Below are positions 30,234 through 39,379 of a DNA stretch of 64,000 bases, piece after piece. Each line of letters begins with the position of its first letter. Position 1 is the stretch's first letter. The position numbers and the translations under genes are program-made. The stretch covers positions 3,410,001-3,474,000 of the forward strand of contig NZ_AP023179.1 of NCBI RefSeq assembly GCF_013426915.1, written 5' to 3'. Below the pieces are notes generated by a model that did no database searches, had not been told where the DNA came from, and worked only from the letters and a program-made list of their open reading frames with translations. This DNA is from Paraburkholderia sp. PGU19. GTDB taxonomy: Bacteria > Pseudomonadota > Gammaproteobacteria > Burkholderiales > Burkholderiaceae.

Positions 30234-30866
30234 ATGGCTAATTCCGACACTCCCAAACGCGCGCCGAGCCGTCGTTCGCAAACGGCCGGTTCCGAAGCAC
30301 AGCAGCATCTTTTGCGCGCCGCCGCCGATCTGTTCTACAAGGAAGGCGTGCGCGCGGTGGGCGTCGATGCCGTCGTCGAGCGGGCGGGCGTCAACAAGAT
30401 GAGTCTGTACCGCCAGTTCTCTTCGAAAGACGATCTGGTAGTCGCGTACCTGGAACAGTCGGACGAGCAGTTCTTCAGACGTTTCGACGAAAGTCTCGCC
30501 AAACATCCGGGTGAGCCTCGGAAACAGATCGGCCAGTATTTCGAGGATCTGGCGGGGCGCGCATCGAAGGAAGACTATCGCGGCTGCCCGTTCGTCAATG
30601 TATCGGCGGAATTTCCGGACCCGGCACATCCGGCGCGGCTCTGTGTACTGAACAACAAGACGAAACTGATGGAGCGGCTCAACGCGCTCTGCACGGAAGC
30701 GGGCGCGCGCGATCCGGGCGAACTGGCGAACGCGCTCGCGTTGCTGATCGAAGGAATCTACGCGTCGAGCCAGACCTACGGACCGGGCTGCGGACCGATT
30801 GCGGTCGCGCCGCGCGTGGCAGAGCAACTTGTCGCGCAGGCGTGTGGAGAGGCGTCGGTAAAATAG
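30234..30866 (+). CDS. TetR/AcrR-family transcriptional regulator
   Basis: The chosen start MANSDTPKR at 30234 gives 210 residues; ATG 30198 is in frame but abuts the palindrome. The N-terminal HTH reads GVDAVVERAGVNKMSLYRQFSSKDDL, with the family pattern of A-x-x-A-G-V and L-Y-x-x-F. The C-terminal ligand domain has DYRGCPFVNVSAEF, seen in TetR_C-type regulators of efflux or nitroreductase genes. It likely represses the divergent MFS gene and itself through the palindrome at 30182-30197. Inducer unknown. Confidence 0.9.
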   Translation: MANSDTPKRAPSRRSQTAGSEAQQHLLRAAADLFYKEGVRAVGVDAVVERAGVNKMSLYRQFSSKDDLVVAYLEQSDEQFFRRFDESLAKHPGEPRKQIGQYFEDLAGRASKEDYRGCPFVNVSAEFPDPAHPARLCVLNNKTKLMERLNALCTEAGARDPGELANALALLIEGIYASSQTYGPGCGPIAVAPRVAEQLVAQACGEASVK

Positions 30867-30894
30867 CGGTTTTGCCTTTCCTGCCCGCACCGCC

Positions 30895-31464
30895 ATGTCT
30901 TCAACGCCTCCCCAATCGCACGATGCCATCCTCGACGCCACGCGCCACTGGCTGACGCGTGCCGTGATCGGGCTAAACCTGTGCCCGTTCGCGAAGGCAG
31001 TACACGTGAAGGAGCAGATTCGCTACGCGATCAGCGAAGCGACCGAGATGGAAGGCGTATTGGCGGATCTGGAAACCGAGCTGCGCACTTTGGTGGATGC
31101 CGATCCCGCCGCCATCGACACGACACTGCTCATCATTCCGCACGCGCTCGGCGATTTTCTCGAATACAACGACTGCCTGTTCTTCGCGGACCGAATGCTG
31201 AAGCAACTGCGCCTCGAAGGCACGCTGCAGATCGCCAGCTTTCACCCTCAGTATCAGTTCGAAGGCCACGAGCCAGACGATATCGAAAACTACACGAACC
31301 GCGCGCCCTACCCGATTCTGCATTTGCTGCGGGAAGCGAGCATCGACCGCGCGGTCGACGCCTTTCCGGACGCCGCCGACATCTACGAGCGCAACATGGA
31401 AACGTTGCGTCGTCTCGGCCCGGAAGGCTGGCACAAATGGATGAGCGAGCCGGCCAACGACTGA
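30895..31464 (+). CDS. DUF1415-family protein
   Basis: This 189-residue cytoplasmic protein has the family motifs TRAVIGLNLCPFAKAV near the N-terminus, IIPHALGDFLEYNDCL and FHPQYQFEGHEPDDIENYTNRAPYP-type sequence in the middle, and ANRAPYPILHLLRE-like helix. The Cys-Pro-Phe (CPF) and His-rich central part are strongly conserved in the family, which hints at catalysis or metal binding, but no function is established. It lies 28 bp after the TetR-type gene, same strand. Confidence 0.9.
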   Translation: MSSTPPQSHDAILDATRHWLTRAVIGLNLCPFAKAVHVKEQIRYAISEATEMEGVLADLETELRTLVDADPAAIDTTLLIIPHALGDFLEYNDCLFFADRMLKQLRLEGTLQIASFHPQYQFEGHEPDDIENYTNRAPYPILHLLREASIDRAVDAFPDAADIYERNMETLRRLGPEGWHKWMSEPAND

Positions 31465-31485
31465 CCGGCTAACGCTCGGTGAGGC

Positions 31486-32316
31486 TCAAGCCTCGGCGTA
31501 GAACCGCTCGCGCAGTTCCGCAATGCCGAGCGTATCCATCACTTCATTGAGCCGCTCGGCGGGCCGCCGGCGCGGCAAATCCTTGTAGGTCGCGACGATG
31601 AGCTCGTTTTTCATCGAATGCTCCCAGCCGACCAGCTCCGTCACGTTGACCTGATAGCCGTGCGCTTCCAGTTGCAGGCAGCGCAGCACGTTGGTGATCT
31701 GGCTGCCGAATTCGCGCGTATGCAGCGGGTGCCGCCAGATTTCCGTCAACGCGTTCGCCAGCGACTTGCCCTTGTTCCTGCGCAGAACGCCCGCCACTTC
31801 CGCCTGGCAGCACGGGACGACGACGATGTATTTCGCATGTTTTTCGAGCGCGAAGCGGATTGCGTCGTCGGTGGCCGTATCGCACGCGTGCAAAGCGGTG
31901 ACGATGTCCACGTTCGGCGGCAGTTTGTCCGATGTAATCGATTCAGCTACGGAAAGATTGAGAAACGACATACCCTTGAAGCCGAGGCGTGCCGCCAGCT
32001 CCTCTGACTTCGAAACGAGTTCCTCGCGCGTCTCAATGCCGTAGATATGCGAGTTATCCCGCAGTTCCTTGACGAACAGGTCGTAGAGAATAAAGCCGAG
32101 GTAGGACTTGCCCGCGCCGTGATCAACAAGGGACAGTTCGCCTTTCGTCGCTTTCACGTCCTGGAGCAACGGCTCGATGAACTGAAACAGGTGATAAACC
32201 TGCTTCAGCTTGCGGCGGCTGTCCTGGTTCATCTTGCCGTCGCGCGTGAGGATATGGAGTTCCTTCAGCAACTCGACGGACTGGTTAGGACGGACTTCGT
32301 AGGATTTGCTGGACAT
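31486..32316 (-). CDS. Class I SAM-dependent methyltransferase, GSTCD/METTL25-like (Methyltransf_32)
   Basis: This 276-residue protein has a helical N-terminal part, then a SAM-binding region LSLVDHGAGKSYLGFILYD and the diagnostic DIVTALHACDTATDDAI with KYIVVVPCCQAE. The HACD-T-D and PCC features match the Methyltransf_32 domain found in GSTCD and METTL25 proteins, some of which act on RNA. No nearby gene gives a substrate. It converges on the DUF1415 gene with only 21 bp between stops, which hold a small GAGGCT/AGCCTC hairpin. Confidence 0.85.
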   Translation of the reverse strand: MSSKSYEVRPNQSVELLKELHILTRDGKMNQDSRRKLKQVYHLFQFIEPLLQDVKATKGELSLVDHGAGKSYLGFILYDLFVKELRDNSHIYGIETREELVSKSEELAARLGFKGMSFLNLSVAESITSDKLPPNVDIVTALHACDTATDDAIRFALEKHAKYIVVVPCCQAEVAGVLRRNKGKSLANALTEIWRHPLHTREFGSQITNVLRCLQLEAHGYQVNVTELVGWEHSMKNELIVATYKDLPRRRPAERLNEVMDTLGIAELRERFYAEA

Positions 32317-32708
32317 CGAATGAGCGTGCCACCGATTGCATCGCGAACGTGCGTCAGGTGACGGAAAAAGGGAAAAGTGTCTGTCAGTTTACCCAAAGCG
32401 CGACGGACGGTCCCGGTTCTTGCGCGCGGACGGCGATATCGCACCTGGCTTGGAATAGTTCGTGCCTGAGCATCGCCCGGGTTCGAACCTGCTGAAGGGC
32501 GTGTCGCAAGGCAGTCGTCTGATGCAAGCCAGATAGAGCATGGCGGCTTGCAGGATGCATAAAGAAAGACAAGCTACCGGTTACTGCAACGTCAAAGAAC
32601 CGCCGGTACGCGTGGGGGAGGTCGAGCCGGAACAGGGGTTCGAACGTTATGTAACCTGAAGTGCGCCGGGACTGCAACGAAGCGCGCTCAGATCTGATGA
32701 GGCGGCAA
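32317..32708. other. Intergenic region with no supported gene
   Basis: This 392-bp divergent gap is lower in GC than its surroundings. It contains an inverted repeat TGCAAGCC (32522-32529) and GGCTTGCA (32544-32551). Two stretches, near 32480 and 32636, contain GTTCGAAC as in tRNA T-loops but no tRNA can be folded around them. A 113-codon minus-strand frame overlaps the next gene and looks like a shadow. Confidence 0.5.
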
Positions 32709-33029
32709 ATGGATACGACACCCAACGGAAACGCCGAGCAAAAGTTTCAGGAGCTCATGGCGAAGCTGCTGGCCACGCCCGAGTGGACAGAAAAGCAGCA
32801 ACTGGAACTCGAAATGGCGCGCGACATCTCGGTGGAAATGCTGCGGCTCGCGGAAGTCATGCGCGACGGCAGCGTCGATATGGAGACGTGCCTCACCCTG
32901 CTCAAATACGCGAAAGTGCTGGACTTCGTGATGACGACGCTCGCGTCGCGCCGCGACATCAAGCCTCAGACATTGCGCGTGATCTTCAAACTGGCCGGAC
33001 TCAAAGTCGACGAAGCCTATCCGGGCTGA
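32709..33029 (+). CDS. Conserved-looking hypothetical protein, small and helical
   Basis: I do not recognise this 106-residue protein. The start MDTTPNGNAEQKF at 32709 follows GAGGCGGCAA; a longer frame begins 16 codons earlier. It is soluble, predicted almost wholly alpha-helical and rich in Met, Leu and Glu (FQELMAKLLATPEWTEKQQ, RDISVEMLRLAEVMRDG). A basic segment ASRRDIKPQTLRVIFKLAG ends it. Codon use matches neighbouring real genes. It stands alone between two wide gaps. Confidence 0.75.
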   Translation: MDTTPNGNAEQKFQELMAKLLATPEWTEKQQLELEMARDISVEMLRLAEVMRDGSVDMETCLTLLKYAKVLDFVMTTLASRRDIKPQTLRVIFKLAGLKVDEAYPG

Positions 33030-33444
33030 GTCCGCCGACGGCTGCGCGGCCCGCTCGCGCAGCCGTTTTCCAATTTCCCTTTGTCTGCTTTGGCTCGTAG
33101 CCGTTTGCGACAGCCTTTGGCCAGGTTTTGCGCCTCGGCCTACATGTTGCTTCCCATTTCCCCTCTTGTCTCACATGCTGATGCCGCTGCGTCGCAGCAT
33201 GCGCCTGCACGAGATGACTTCTATCATGCCCAACTGGTCAGGTCGAAATTCAATAAGCGCATAAGACGCAAGCCGCCTCTTCGTCCCGACTCATGCAATA
33301 CGGCAGTCCCGCCACAGAACGGTACGCCGACACACAGCATCCGCCACACGCTCGCAGCACGACCGTAGGAAAGCGACCACCGGACCGGCATCGCCGAGGG
33401 GCGCCAACCATACGACAGATGCCGCCAACGGAGGAGACGTCGTC
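33030..33444. other. Intergenic region upstream of sugar-acid transporter
   Basis: This 415-bp gap has no supported coding region. An inverted repeat CATGCTG (33174-33180) and CAGCATG (33195-33201) lies about 245 bp before the MFS start and might be an operator. GGAGGAG at about 33430 is a strong ribosome site for the next gene. Confidence 0.5.
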
Positions 33445-34734
33445 ATGAGGAAAATGCGGTGGGTGGTGATCTTGCTGTGCTTTCTTGCTATCGCGGTGAA
33501 CTACATCGACCGCGCGAATCTGGCTGTTGCCGCGCCTGAAATCCAGAAGGCGCTCGGCATCGGCCCGGCGCAAATGGGCTTTATCCTGAGCGGCTTCTTC
33601 TGGACTTACGCGCTGATGCAAATGCCGTTCGGCTGGTTCGTCGATCGCGTCGGCGCGCGCATCGCGTTGCCGCTCGCCGTCGGCTGGTGGTCGCTGTTCA
33701 CGGCGGCGACGGCAGGCGCGAGCAGCGTCGCCGGCATGTTCGGCTGCCGGCTGATGCTCGGCGTCGGCGAGGCGGGCGCGTATCCGTCCTGCGCTAAGCT
33801 CGTCAGCCAATGGTTCAAGCCGTCGCAGCGCGCGCTCGCGACGAGCATCTTCGACAGCGGCTCGCGCGTCGGCTCGGCGCTGTCGATTCCCGTCGTCGCG
33901 CTGATCATCGGCACACTTGGCTGGAAGGCGTCGTTCGTCGTCACGGGGATCATCGGGGCGGTGTGGATCGTCGGCTGGCTCGTGATCTACCGCAGCCCGG
34001 CGCACGGCGACATGACGGGCGAACAGGACGTCGTGCCCGATACCCGTGCCGCGCGCGCCGCCGACAAGGTCACGTGGGCGTCGCTGTTTCGTCATCGCAC
34101 GCTGTGGGGCATGATGCTCGGCTTCTTCTGCCTGAACTTCGTGATCTACTTTTTCATCACGTGGTTTCCGAGCTATCTCGTGCAGACGCGCGGCTTTTCG
34201 CTGAAGTCGCTCGGCACGCTCGGCATGATTCCCGCGCTGATGTCGATTCCGGGCGGCTGGATCGGCGGGCTGGTCTCGGATGCGCTGTTCCGGCGCGGCT
34301 GGAGCCTCACGGCGGCGCGCAAGACCTGCATGGTCGGCGGTATGCTGCTGTCGTCGGTGATCACGCTGTCGGCGTTCACGTCGAACATCTATCTGATGCT
34401 CGCGTTCTTCGGCATCGCGTACGGCAGCCTCGCGTTCGCCGCCGCCAGCATCTGGTCGCTGCCCGCCGACGTCGCCCCCACGCCGCGTCACGTCGCGTCG
34501 ATCAGCGGTATCCAGAACTTCGCGTCGAACCTGGCGGGGATCGTCATCACAACGTTCACGGGCGTGATGGTTGCGCTGACCAAAGGCTCGTTCACGATTC
34601 CGCTGGTCGTCGCGGGCGGCTTCTGCTTTCTCGGCGCGTTCAGCTATCTTGTGATCGTCGGCCGCATCGAGCCGCTGCCCGCCGATCCCGAACGCCCCTA
34701 CGTGCCGGAAGGCGCGCAACGCTCGCACGTCTGA
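33445..34734 (+). CDS. MFS transporter, anion:cation symporter (sugar-acid) type
   Basis: This 429-residue protein begins with the ACS-family signature AIAVNYIDRANLAVAAPEIQ, then GFFWTYALMQMPFGWFVDRVGAR, as in glucarate/galactarate and hexuronate transporters. Twelve helices are visible and a central loop separates the halves. A GGAGGAG ribosome site precedes the ATG. The dehydratase gene 22 bp downstream fits uptake of an aldonic or aldaric acid such as altronate or galactarate. No regulator is adjacent. Confidence 0.92.
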   Translation: MRKMRWVVILLCFLAIAVNYIDRANLAVAAPEIQKALGIGPAQMGFILSGFFWTYALMQMPFGWFVDRVGARIALPLAVGWWSLFTAATAGASSVAGMFGCRLMLGVGEAGAYPSCAKLVSQWFKPSQRALATSIFDSGSRVGSALSIPVVALIIGTLGWKASFVVTGIIGAVWIVGWLVIYRSPAHGDMTGEQDVVPDTRAARAADKVTWASLFRHRTLWGMMLGFFCLNFVIYFFITWFPSYLVQTRGFSLKSLGTLGMIPALMSIPGGWIGGLVSDALFRRGWSLTAARKTCMVGGMLLSSVITLSAFTSNIYLMLAFFGIAYGSLAFAAASIWSLPADVAPTPRHVASISGIQNFASNLAGIVITTFTGVMVALTKGSFTIPLVVAGGFCFLGAFSYLVIVGRIEPLPADPERPYVPEGAQRSHV

Positions 34735-34756
34735 TTTTTCAATAAGGTACCGAATA

Positions 34757-36301
34757 ATGTCGACAGCCATCGCCGCGCACGCCGCCATCCGTCTTCATCC
34801 GAACGACGACGTGATCATCGCGACGCGCCAGCTCGTGTCGGGCACGCGCATCGAAACCGAGGACCTGGTCGTGACGGGTCTGATTCCGCCCGGTCACAAG
34901 ATCGCGACGCGCGCGATCGCGAAGGGCGAACCCGTCAAGCGCTACAACCAGATCATCGGCGTCGCGCGCGAGGCGATTGCGCGTGGACAGCACGTGCACA
35001 CGCACAACCTCGGCATGGCCGAATTCGCGCGCGAGCACGAATTCGGCGTCGACACGCATCCAACTGGAGCGGCCCGCGAACCGGCGCATTTCATGGGCAT
35101 CCGTCGAGCGGACGGCCGCGTCGCGACGCGCAACTACATCGGCATTCTGACGAGCGTGAACTGCTCAGCGACCGTCGCGCGCGCGATCGCCGATCATTTC
35201 CGGCCCGACGTGCATCCGGAAGAACTCGCGGCGTACCCAAACGTCGACGGTGTGATCGCGTTGACCCACGGTCTTGGCTGCGGCGTCGATCTGCGCGGCG
35301 AAGGCATGGCGATCCTGCAGCGCACGCTCGCAGGCTACGCGTCGCATCCGAACTTCGCGTCGGTGCTGTTCGTCGGGCTGGGCTGCGAGACGAACCAGAT
35401 TGGCGGCGTGCTCGAATCCGGCGGTCTCGCCGACAACACCGCGCAACTGCGCAGCTTCACGATTCAGGACAGCGGCGGCACACGCAAAACCATCGAGCGT
35501 GGCATCGCGATGGTGCGCGACATGCTCACCGACGCGAACCGCGCGGTACGCGAGAAGGTGAGCGCGTCGCATCTGATGGTCGGCTTGCAGTGCGGCGGCT
35601 CGGACGGCTATTCGGGCATCTCGGCGAATCCGGCGCTGGGTGCGGCCGTCGACCGGCTCGTGCAGCATGGCGGCACGGCGATACTGTCCGAGACGCCCGA
35701 GGTCTACGGCGCGGAGCACCTGCTCACGCGCCGCGCGGTGAGCCGCGAAGTCGGCGAGAAGCTGCTGGCGCGCATCGCGTGGTGGCAGGACTACTGCACG
35801 CGCAACGGCGCGGCACTCGACAACAATCCGTCGGCGGGCAACAAGGTCGGCGGCTTGACGACCATCCTCGAAAAGTCGCTCGGCGCGGTGGCGAAAGGCG
35901 GCACGACAAACCTCGTCGACGTGTACGAGTACGCGCAGCCGATTCGCGCGAAGGGCTTCGTGTTCATGGATTCACCCGGCTATGACCCGATGTCGGCGAC
36001 GGGCCAGGTCGCTTCGGGCGCCAACCTGATCTGCTTCACGACAGGACGCGGTTCCGCCTATGGCTGCGCGCCGTCCCCGTCGTTGAAGCTCGCGACCAAC
36101 ACCGCGCTGTGGGAACGTCAGGAAGAGGACATCGACATCAACTGCGGCGGCGTGATCGACGGCACGGCCTCCATCGATCAACTCGGCGCGGACATCTTCC
36201 AGATGATGCTCGACTGCGCGTCAGGCACGCGCTCGAAAAGCGAACTGCACGGCTATGGACAGAACGAGTTCGTGCCCTGGCAAGTCGGCGTGGTGACCTG
36301 A
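34757..36301 (+). CDS. UxaA/GarD-family sugar-acid dehydratase (altronate or galactarate dehydratase)
   Basis: At 514 residues it has the whole-length architecture: an N-terminal SAF domain (about 1-90, with IPPGHKIATRAIAKGEPV), then the UxaA catalytic part with GLGCETNQIGG, MVGLQCGGSDGYSGISANPALG and NPSAGNKVGGLTTILEKSLGA. The end has FTTGRGSAYGCAPSPSLKLATN. Motifs GCE and CGGSD are shared by altronate and galactarate dehydratases, iron-dependent lyases that form a 2-keto-3-deoxy acid. The sequence looks closer to UxaA than GarD in its end, but the two activities cannot be told apart here. It pairs with the MFS gene upstream. Confidence 0.9.
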   Translation: MSTAIAAHAAIRLHPNDDVIIATRQLVSGTRIETEDLVVTGLIPPGHKIATRAIAKGEPVKRYNQIIGVAREAIARGQHVHTHNLGMAEFAREHEFGVDTHPTGAAREPAHFMGIRRADGRVATRNYIGILTSVNCSATVARAIADHFRPDVHPEELAAYPNVDGVIALTHGLGCGVDLRGEGMAILQRTLAGYASHPNFASVLFVGLGCETNQIGGVLESGGLADNTAQLRSFTIQDSGGTRKTIERGIAMVRDMLTDANRAVREKVSASHLMVGLQCGGSDGYSGISANPALGAAVDRLVQHGGTAILSETPEVYGAEHLLTRRAVSREVGEKLLARIAWWQDYCTRNGAALDNNPSAGNKVGGLTTILEKSLGAVAKGGTTNLVDVYEYAQPIRAKGFVFMDSPGYDPMSATGQVASGANLICFTTGRGSAYGCAPSPSLKLATNTALWERQEEDIDINCGGVIDGTASIDQLGADIFQMMLDCASGTRSKSELHGYGQNEFVPWQVGVVT

Positions 36302-36323
36302 GCGCGGATCGGCCGGACTGACG

Positions 36324-36536
36324 TTACGCAGCGGCAGGCGCGCCGAGCGGCGGCGTGCCATCGTGGAACATCGACTTCAGTTGCGCGCGCAGTTCGGGCG
36401 AGTCGCTATGCTTGTGCGCCTGCATCGCGTGAGCAACGGCAGCTTCGAGCAGTTCGCTTTCCGAATCGGCGCATAGGGCGACCGTGCAGTTGATGTCGCT
36501 CGGGCATTCGCGGCAATCGATGTATTTGCGACCCAT
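36324..36536 (-). CDS. DUF1059-family small protein
   Basis: The 70-residue protein begins MGRKYIDCRECPSDINCTVAL, the family motif, with cysteines at 8, 11, 17 and 22. DSESELLEAAVAHAMQAHKHSD follows. The cysteine spacing suggests metal binding, but no function has been established. It is transcribed toward the dehydratase gene (convergent). Confidence 0.9.
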   Translation of the reverse strand: MGRKYIDCRECPSDINCTVALCADSESELLEAAVAHAMQAHKHSDSPELRAQLKSMFHDGTPPLGAPAAA

Positions 36537-36805
36537 GACAGACTCCTCAGATCAAAGTGATTGCGCGCAACGCGTGCGCTGGCGTCGCCTCGGCGTGCAT
36601 ATCGGCGAGGCTTCCGGCAGCGGGAAATGAGTGAGTTGTGCGCGGCCGGGCGGCGCGGCGTGCGCCGGAAAGGAAGGTGGGTGAGAAAAGTATAGGTCGC
36701 AGTGTGTGCCCGCCTGCTCCGGGTTTGCCCCGCTTCCAGGTGGGTGGGACAATACCGGCCTTCGCGCCGAGCGCGTTTCACCGCCATTCACGTCACTTTC
36801 CATCG

Positions 36806-38074
36806 ATGCCGAATTCGTCCGATCACCCCTCGCATCACGCCCGCGTTGCCGTTATCGGCGGCGGCCCTGCGGGGCTGATGGCCGCCGAAGCGCTGGCGAG
36901 CGGCGGCGCGCGCGTCGACGTGTATGACGCGATGCCATCCGTCGGACGCAAGTTTTTGATGGCGGGCAAAGGCGGCATGAACATCACGCACTCCGAGCCG
37001 ATCGAGCCGTTTCTCGGCCGATACGGCAAGCGCCGCGCCGACATCGCGCCGTTACTCGACGTGTTCGGTCCGGACGCACTGCGTACATGGCTCGACGAAC
37101 TGGGCGTCGCGACCTTCATCGGCAGTTCGGGCCGTGTGTTTCCGACCGACATGAAGGCCGCGCCGATGCTGCGCGCGTGGTTGCATCGGTTGCGCGAAGC
37201 GCGCGTGCAATTTCACATGCGACATAAATGGATCGGCTGGGCTGAGCCCGCTTCGTCCGATGCGCATCGCCTGCGCTTCGCGACGCCCGAGGGTGAGCGC
37301 GAAATGTGCGCGGATGCCGTCGTGTTCGCGCTGGGCGGCGGCAGTTGGGCGCGCCTCGGCTCCGATGCCGCATGGGTTCCGTTGATGCAGCAGCGCGAGA
37401 TTTCCATCGCGCCGCTGTTGCCCGCGAACTGCGGCTTCGACGCGGACTGGACCGAATACTTCCGCCAACGCTACGCGGGCCAGCCGGTGAAGCCCGTTTC
37501 GATCGCCGTGGAAAGCGTGGACGGCACGGTCCAGCATCGACAAGGTGAGTTCGTTGTGACGTCGACGGGGATCGAAGGGAGCCTCGTGTATGCGCTGTCT
37601 TCGGTGATTCGCGATCGCCTGCTCGCCAATGGCGAAGCAACGATAACGCTCGATCTCGCGCCGGGCTTGAGCGCGCAACGTGTGATCGATGAAGTGACGC
37701 GGCCGCGCGGCTCGCGCTCGATGTCGAGCCACTTGCACAGCCGTATCGGTATCACGGGCGTGAAGCTCGGCTTGCTGCACGAGTGTCTGTCGAAGGAAGA
37801 CTTCACCGATGCAGCGAAGCTCGCGCAAGCCATCAAATCATTGCCGCTGCGGCTGACGCGCGCGCGGCCCATCGACGAAGCGATCAGCAGCGCAGGCGGC
37901 ATTCCGTTCGAAGCGCTCGATGGCGCGTTGATGATCCGGCAGTTGCCCGGCGTGTTCTGCGCGGGCGAGATGCTCGACTGGGAAGCGCCGACGGGCGGTT
38001 ATCTGTTGACCGCGTGCTTCGCCAGCGGCCTCGTGGCTGGACGCGGCGCGCTGGCTTATATCCTTCGGCGCTAA
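36806..38074 (+). CDS. HI0933/YhiN-like flavoprotein (NAD(P)/FAD-dependent oxidoreductase)
   Basis: The start MPNSSDHPSHH at 36806 gives 422 residues; the frame extends upstream through non-homologous sequence. The FAD motif is VAVIGGGPAGLMAAEAL (about 14-30), followed by GRKFLMAGKGGMNITHSE, diagnostic of the HI0933 family. A second dinucleotide motif VVFALGGGSW and the C-terminal GVFCAGEMLDWEAPTGGYLL complete the fold. The family has unknown substrates. Subgroup features (Gly-rich GKGGMN) suit the TIGR03862-type flavoproteins, from memory only. Confidence 0.88.
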   Translation: MPNSSDHPSHHARVAVIGGGPAGLMAAEALASGGARVDVYDAMPSVGRKFLMAGKGGMNITHSEPIEPFLGRYGKRRADIAPLLDVFGPDALRTWLDELGVATFIGSSGRVFPTDMKAAPMLRAWLHRLREARVQFHMRHKWIGWAEPASSDAHRLRFATPEGEREMCADAVVFALGGGSWARLGSDAAWVPLMQQREISIAPLLPANCGFDADWTEYFRQRYAGQPVKPVSIAVESVDGTVQHRQGEFVVTSTGIEGSLVYALSSVIRDRLLANGEATITLDLAPGLSAQRVIDEVTRPRGSRSMSSHLHSRIGITGVKLGLLHECLSKEDFTDAAKLAQAIKSLPLRLTRARPIDEAISSAGGIPFEALDGALMIRQLPGVFCAGEMLDWEAPTGGYLLTACFASGLVAGRGALAYILRR

Positions 38075-38083
38075 CTCACCCGG

Positions 38084-39229
38084 TCACGGCTTCGTTGCGA
38101 CTCTCTTGGCCTTGAGGCGCCACAGCGAAGTGACTTCGGCCTGACGCGCGGCGTGCAGCGGATCGGCGGCGTCCGTCGCTTTCGGATGACGCGGCTTGAT
38201 GTCCTCGCGTCCGACGACAACCAGACCCGCGTTGTCGATGGCGGCCAGCAGCCAGTCGCGCGTGCGCATGCCCAGATGTTCCGCGAAGTCCGACAGAATC
38301 AGCCAGCCCTCGCCGCCCGGTGAAAGATGAGCGCCGAGTCCGTTCAGAAAGCCGAGCAGCATGCGGCTTTCGTAGTCGTACACGGCGCTTTCGATCGGCG
38401 ACGCCGGACGCGCCGGCACCCACGGTGGATTGCAGACGACGAGCGGCGCGCGACCTTCGGGAAACAGATCGGCCGCGATCACATCGACCTGTTTGTCGTA
38501 GCCGAGCCGCGTCAGGTTCTCTTTGGCGCACGCGAGCGCGCGCGGGTCCTGATCGGTCGCGACGATCCGCTTGACGCCCCGCTTCGCGAGCACCGCCGAC
38601 AGCACGCCCGTGCCGACACCAATATCGAACGCCTTTTCCACCGATGGAAGCGGCGTTCGCGCGACCAGATCGACATACTCGCCGCGCACGGGGGAGAACA
38701 CGCCGTAGTACGGATGGATGCGCTCCTGCAAAGCGGGAATCTCAACGCCCTTCTTGCGCCACTCATGCGCGCCGATCATGCCGAGCAGTTCGCGCAACGA
38801 GACCACGGACGGTTCCTGCGAAGGCGGGCCGTAGACTTCTTCGCATGTCTGCTGCACGTTCGGCGCGCGGCGCAATGGAATCGTGTAGTCGCCTTCGAGC
38901 GGGATCAGCAGCATGCCGAGCGTGCGCGCGCGTTGCGACTGCGCTTGCCGGTGCAGGTTGAATGCATCCAGAAGGGTTTCAGCAGCCTGCTTGCGCGGCT
39001 TGCGTTCCAGGCGGCGGGTCATCGCTTGCAGCAACTGACGCGCGTTCTGGAAGTCGCCGCGCCACAACAACGCAGTGCCTTCGCAGGCAAGGCGGTAGGC
39101 GGCGTCGGCTGTCGTGCGGTCGTCAGCGATCACGACGCGCTTCGCGGGCGGAACGGCGGCTTCCGAGCGCCAGCGAGCGGATTGCGGGCCGTCGGCTTCG
39201 GGCCAGGTGAGCGTGGGGAAATTGGTCAT
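38084..39229 (-). CDS. Class I SAM-dependent methyltransferase with NPPW motif
   Basis: This 381-residue protein has an N-terminal region of about 190 residues without a recognised domain. The methyltransferase domain follows with SAM motif AFDIGVGTGVLSAVLAKRG and catalytic VVCNPPWVPARPASP. The NPPW motif points to methylation of an exocyclic amino group of a nucleobase or of glutamine (RlmG/RsmC/PrmC type). The exact target is unknown. It converges on the flavoprotein gene with 9 bp between stops. Confidence 0.87.
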   Translation of the reverse strand: MTNFPTLTWPEADGPQSARWRSEAAVPPAKRVVIADDRTTADAAYRLACEGTALLWRGDFQNARQLLQAMTRRLERKPRKQAAETLLDAFNLHRQAQSQRARTLGMLLIPLEGDYTIPLRRAPNVQQTCEEVYGPPSQEPSVVSLRELLGMIGAHEWRKKGVEIPALQERIHPYYGVFSPVRGEYVDLVARTPLPSVEKAFDIGVGTGVLSAVLAKRGVKRIVATDQDPRALACAKENLTRLGYDKQVDVIAADLFPEGRAPLVVCNPPWVPARPASPIESAVYDYESRMLLGFLNGLGAHLSPGGEGWLILSDFAEHLGMRTRDWLLAAIDNAGLVVVGREDIKPRHPKATDAADPLHAARQAEVTSLWRLKAKRVATKP

Positions 39230-39333
39230 GTCCGTATTCTATTGAACCGTTGGGCCTCGTCGACATCGTGTCCGTTTCGGAGGGATGAGACTTTTGAGGA
39301 CGACTGAACGGGAGACAGTGGATTGGACCAAAG

Positions 39334-39374
39334 AAAAACGGGTTACACGGTATGCCCGTGTAACCCGTTTTTTT
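39334..39374 (-). terminator. Strong terminator downstream of tRNA-Thr
   Basis: A stem of about 17 bp, AAAAACGGGTTACACGG with CCGTGTAACCCGTTTTT, and a 5-nt loop lies 6 bp from the tRNA 3' end. The symmetric A and T runs make it work in either direction; on the minus strand it ends the tRNA transcript. Confidence 0.93.
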
Positions 39375-39379
39375 GATAC

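Noticed and set aside
32470..32500. GGGTTCGAACCTG, resembling a tRNA T-arm
   Set aside because: Neither strand gives a 5-bp T stem, an acceptor stem or an anticodon arm around it.
32384..32725. Minus-strand frame of 113 codons in the gap before the small hypothetical gene
   Set aside because: It overlaps the start of the plus-strand gene, has atypical composition and no ribosome site.
36552..36803. 83-codon minus-strand frame between DUF1059 and flavoprotein genes
   Set aside because: It is Pro/Arg/Ala low-complexity, has no ribosome site and resembles no family.
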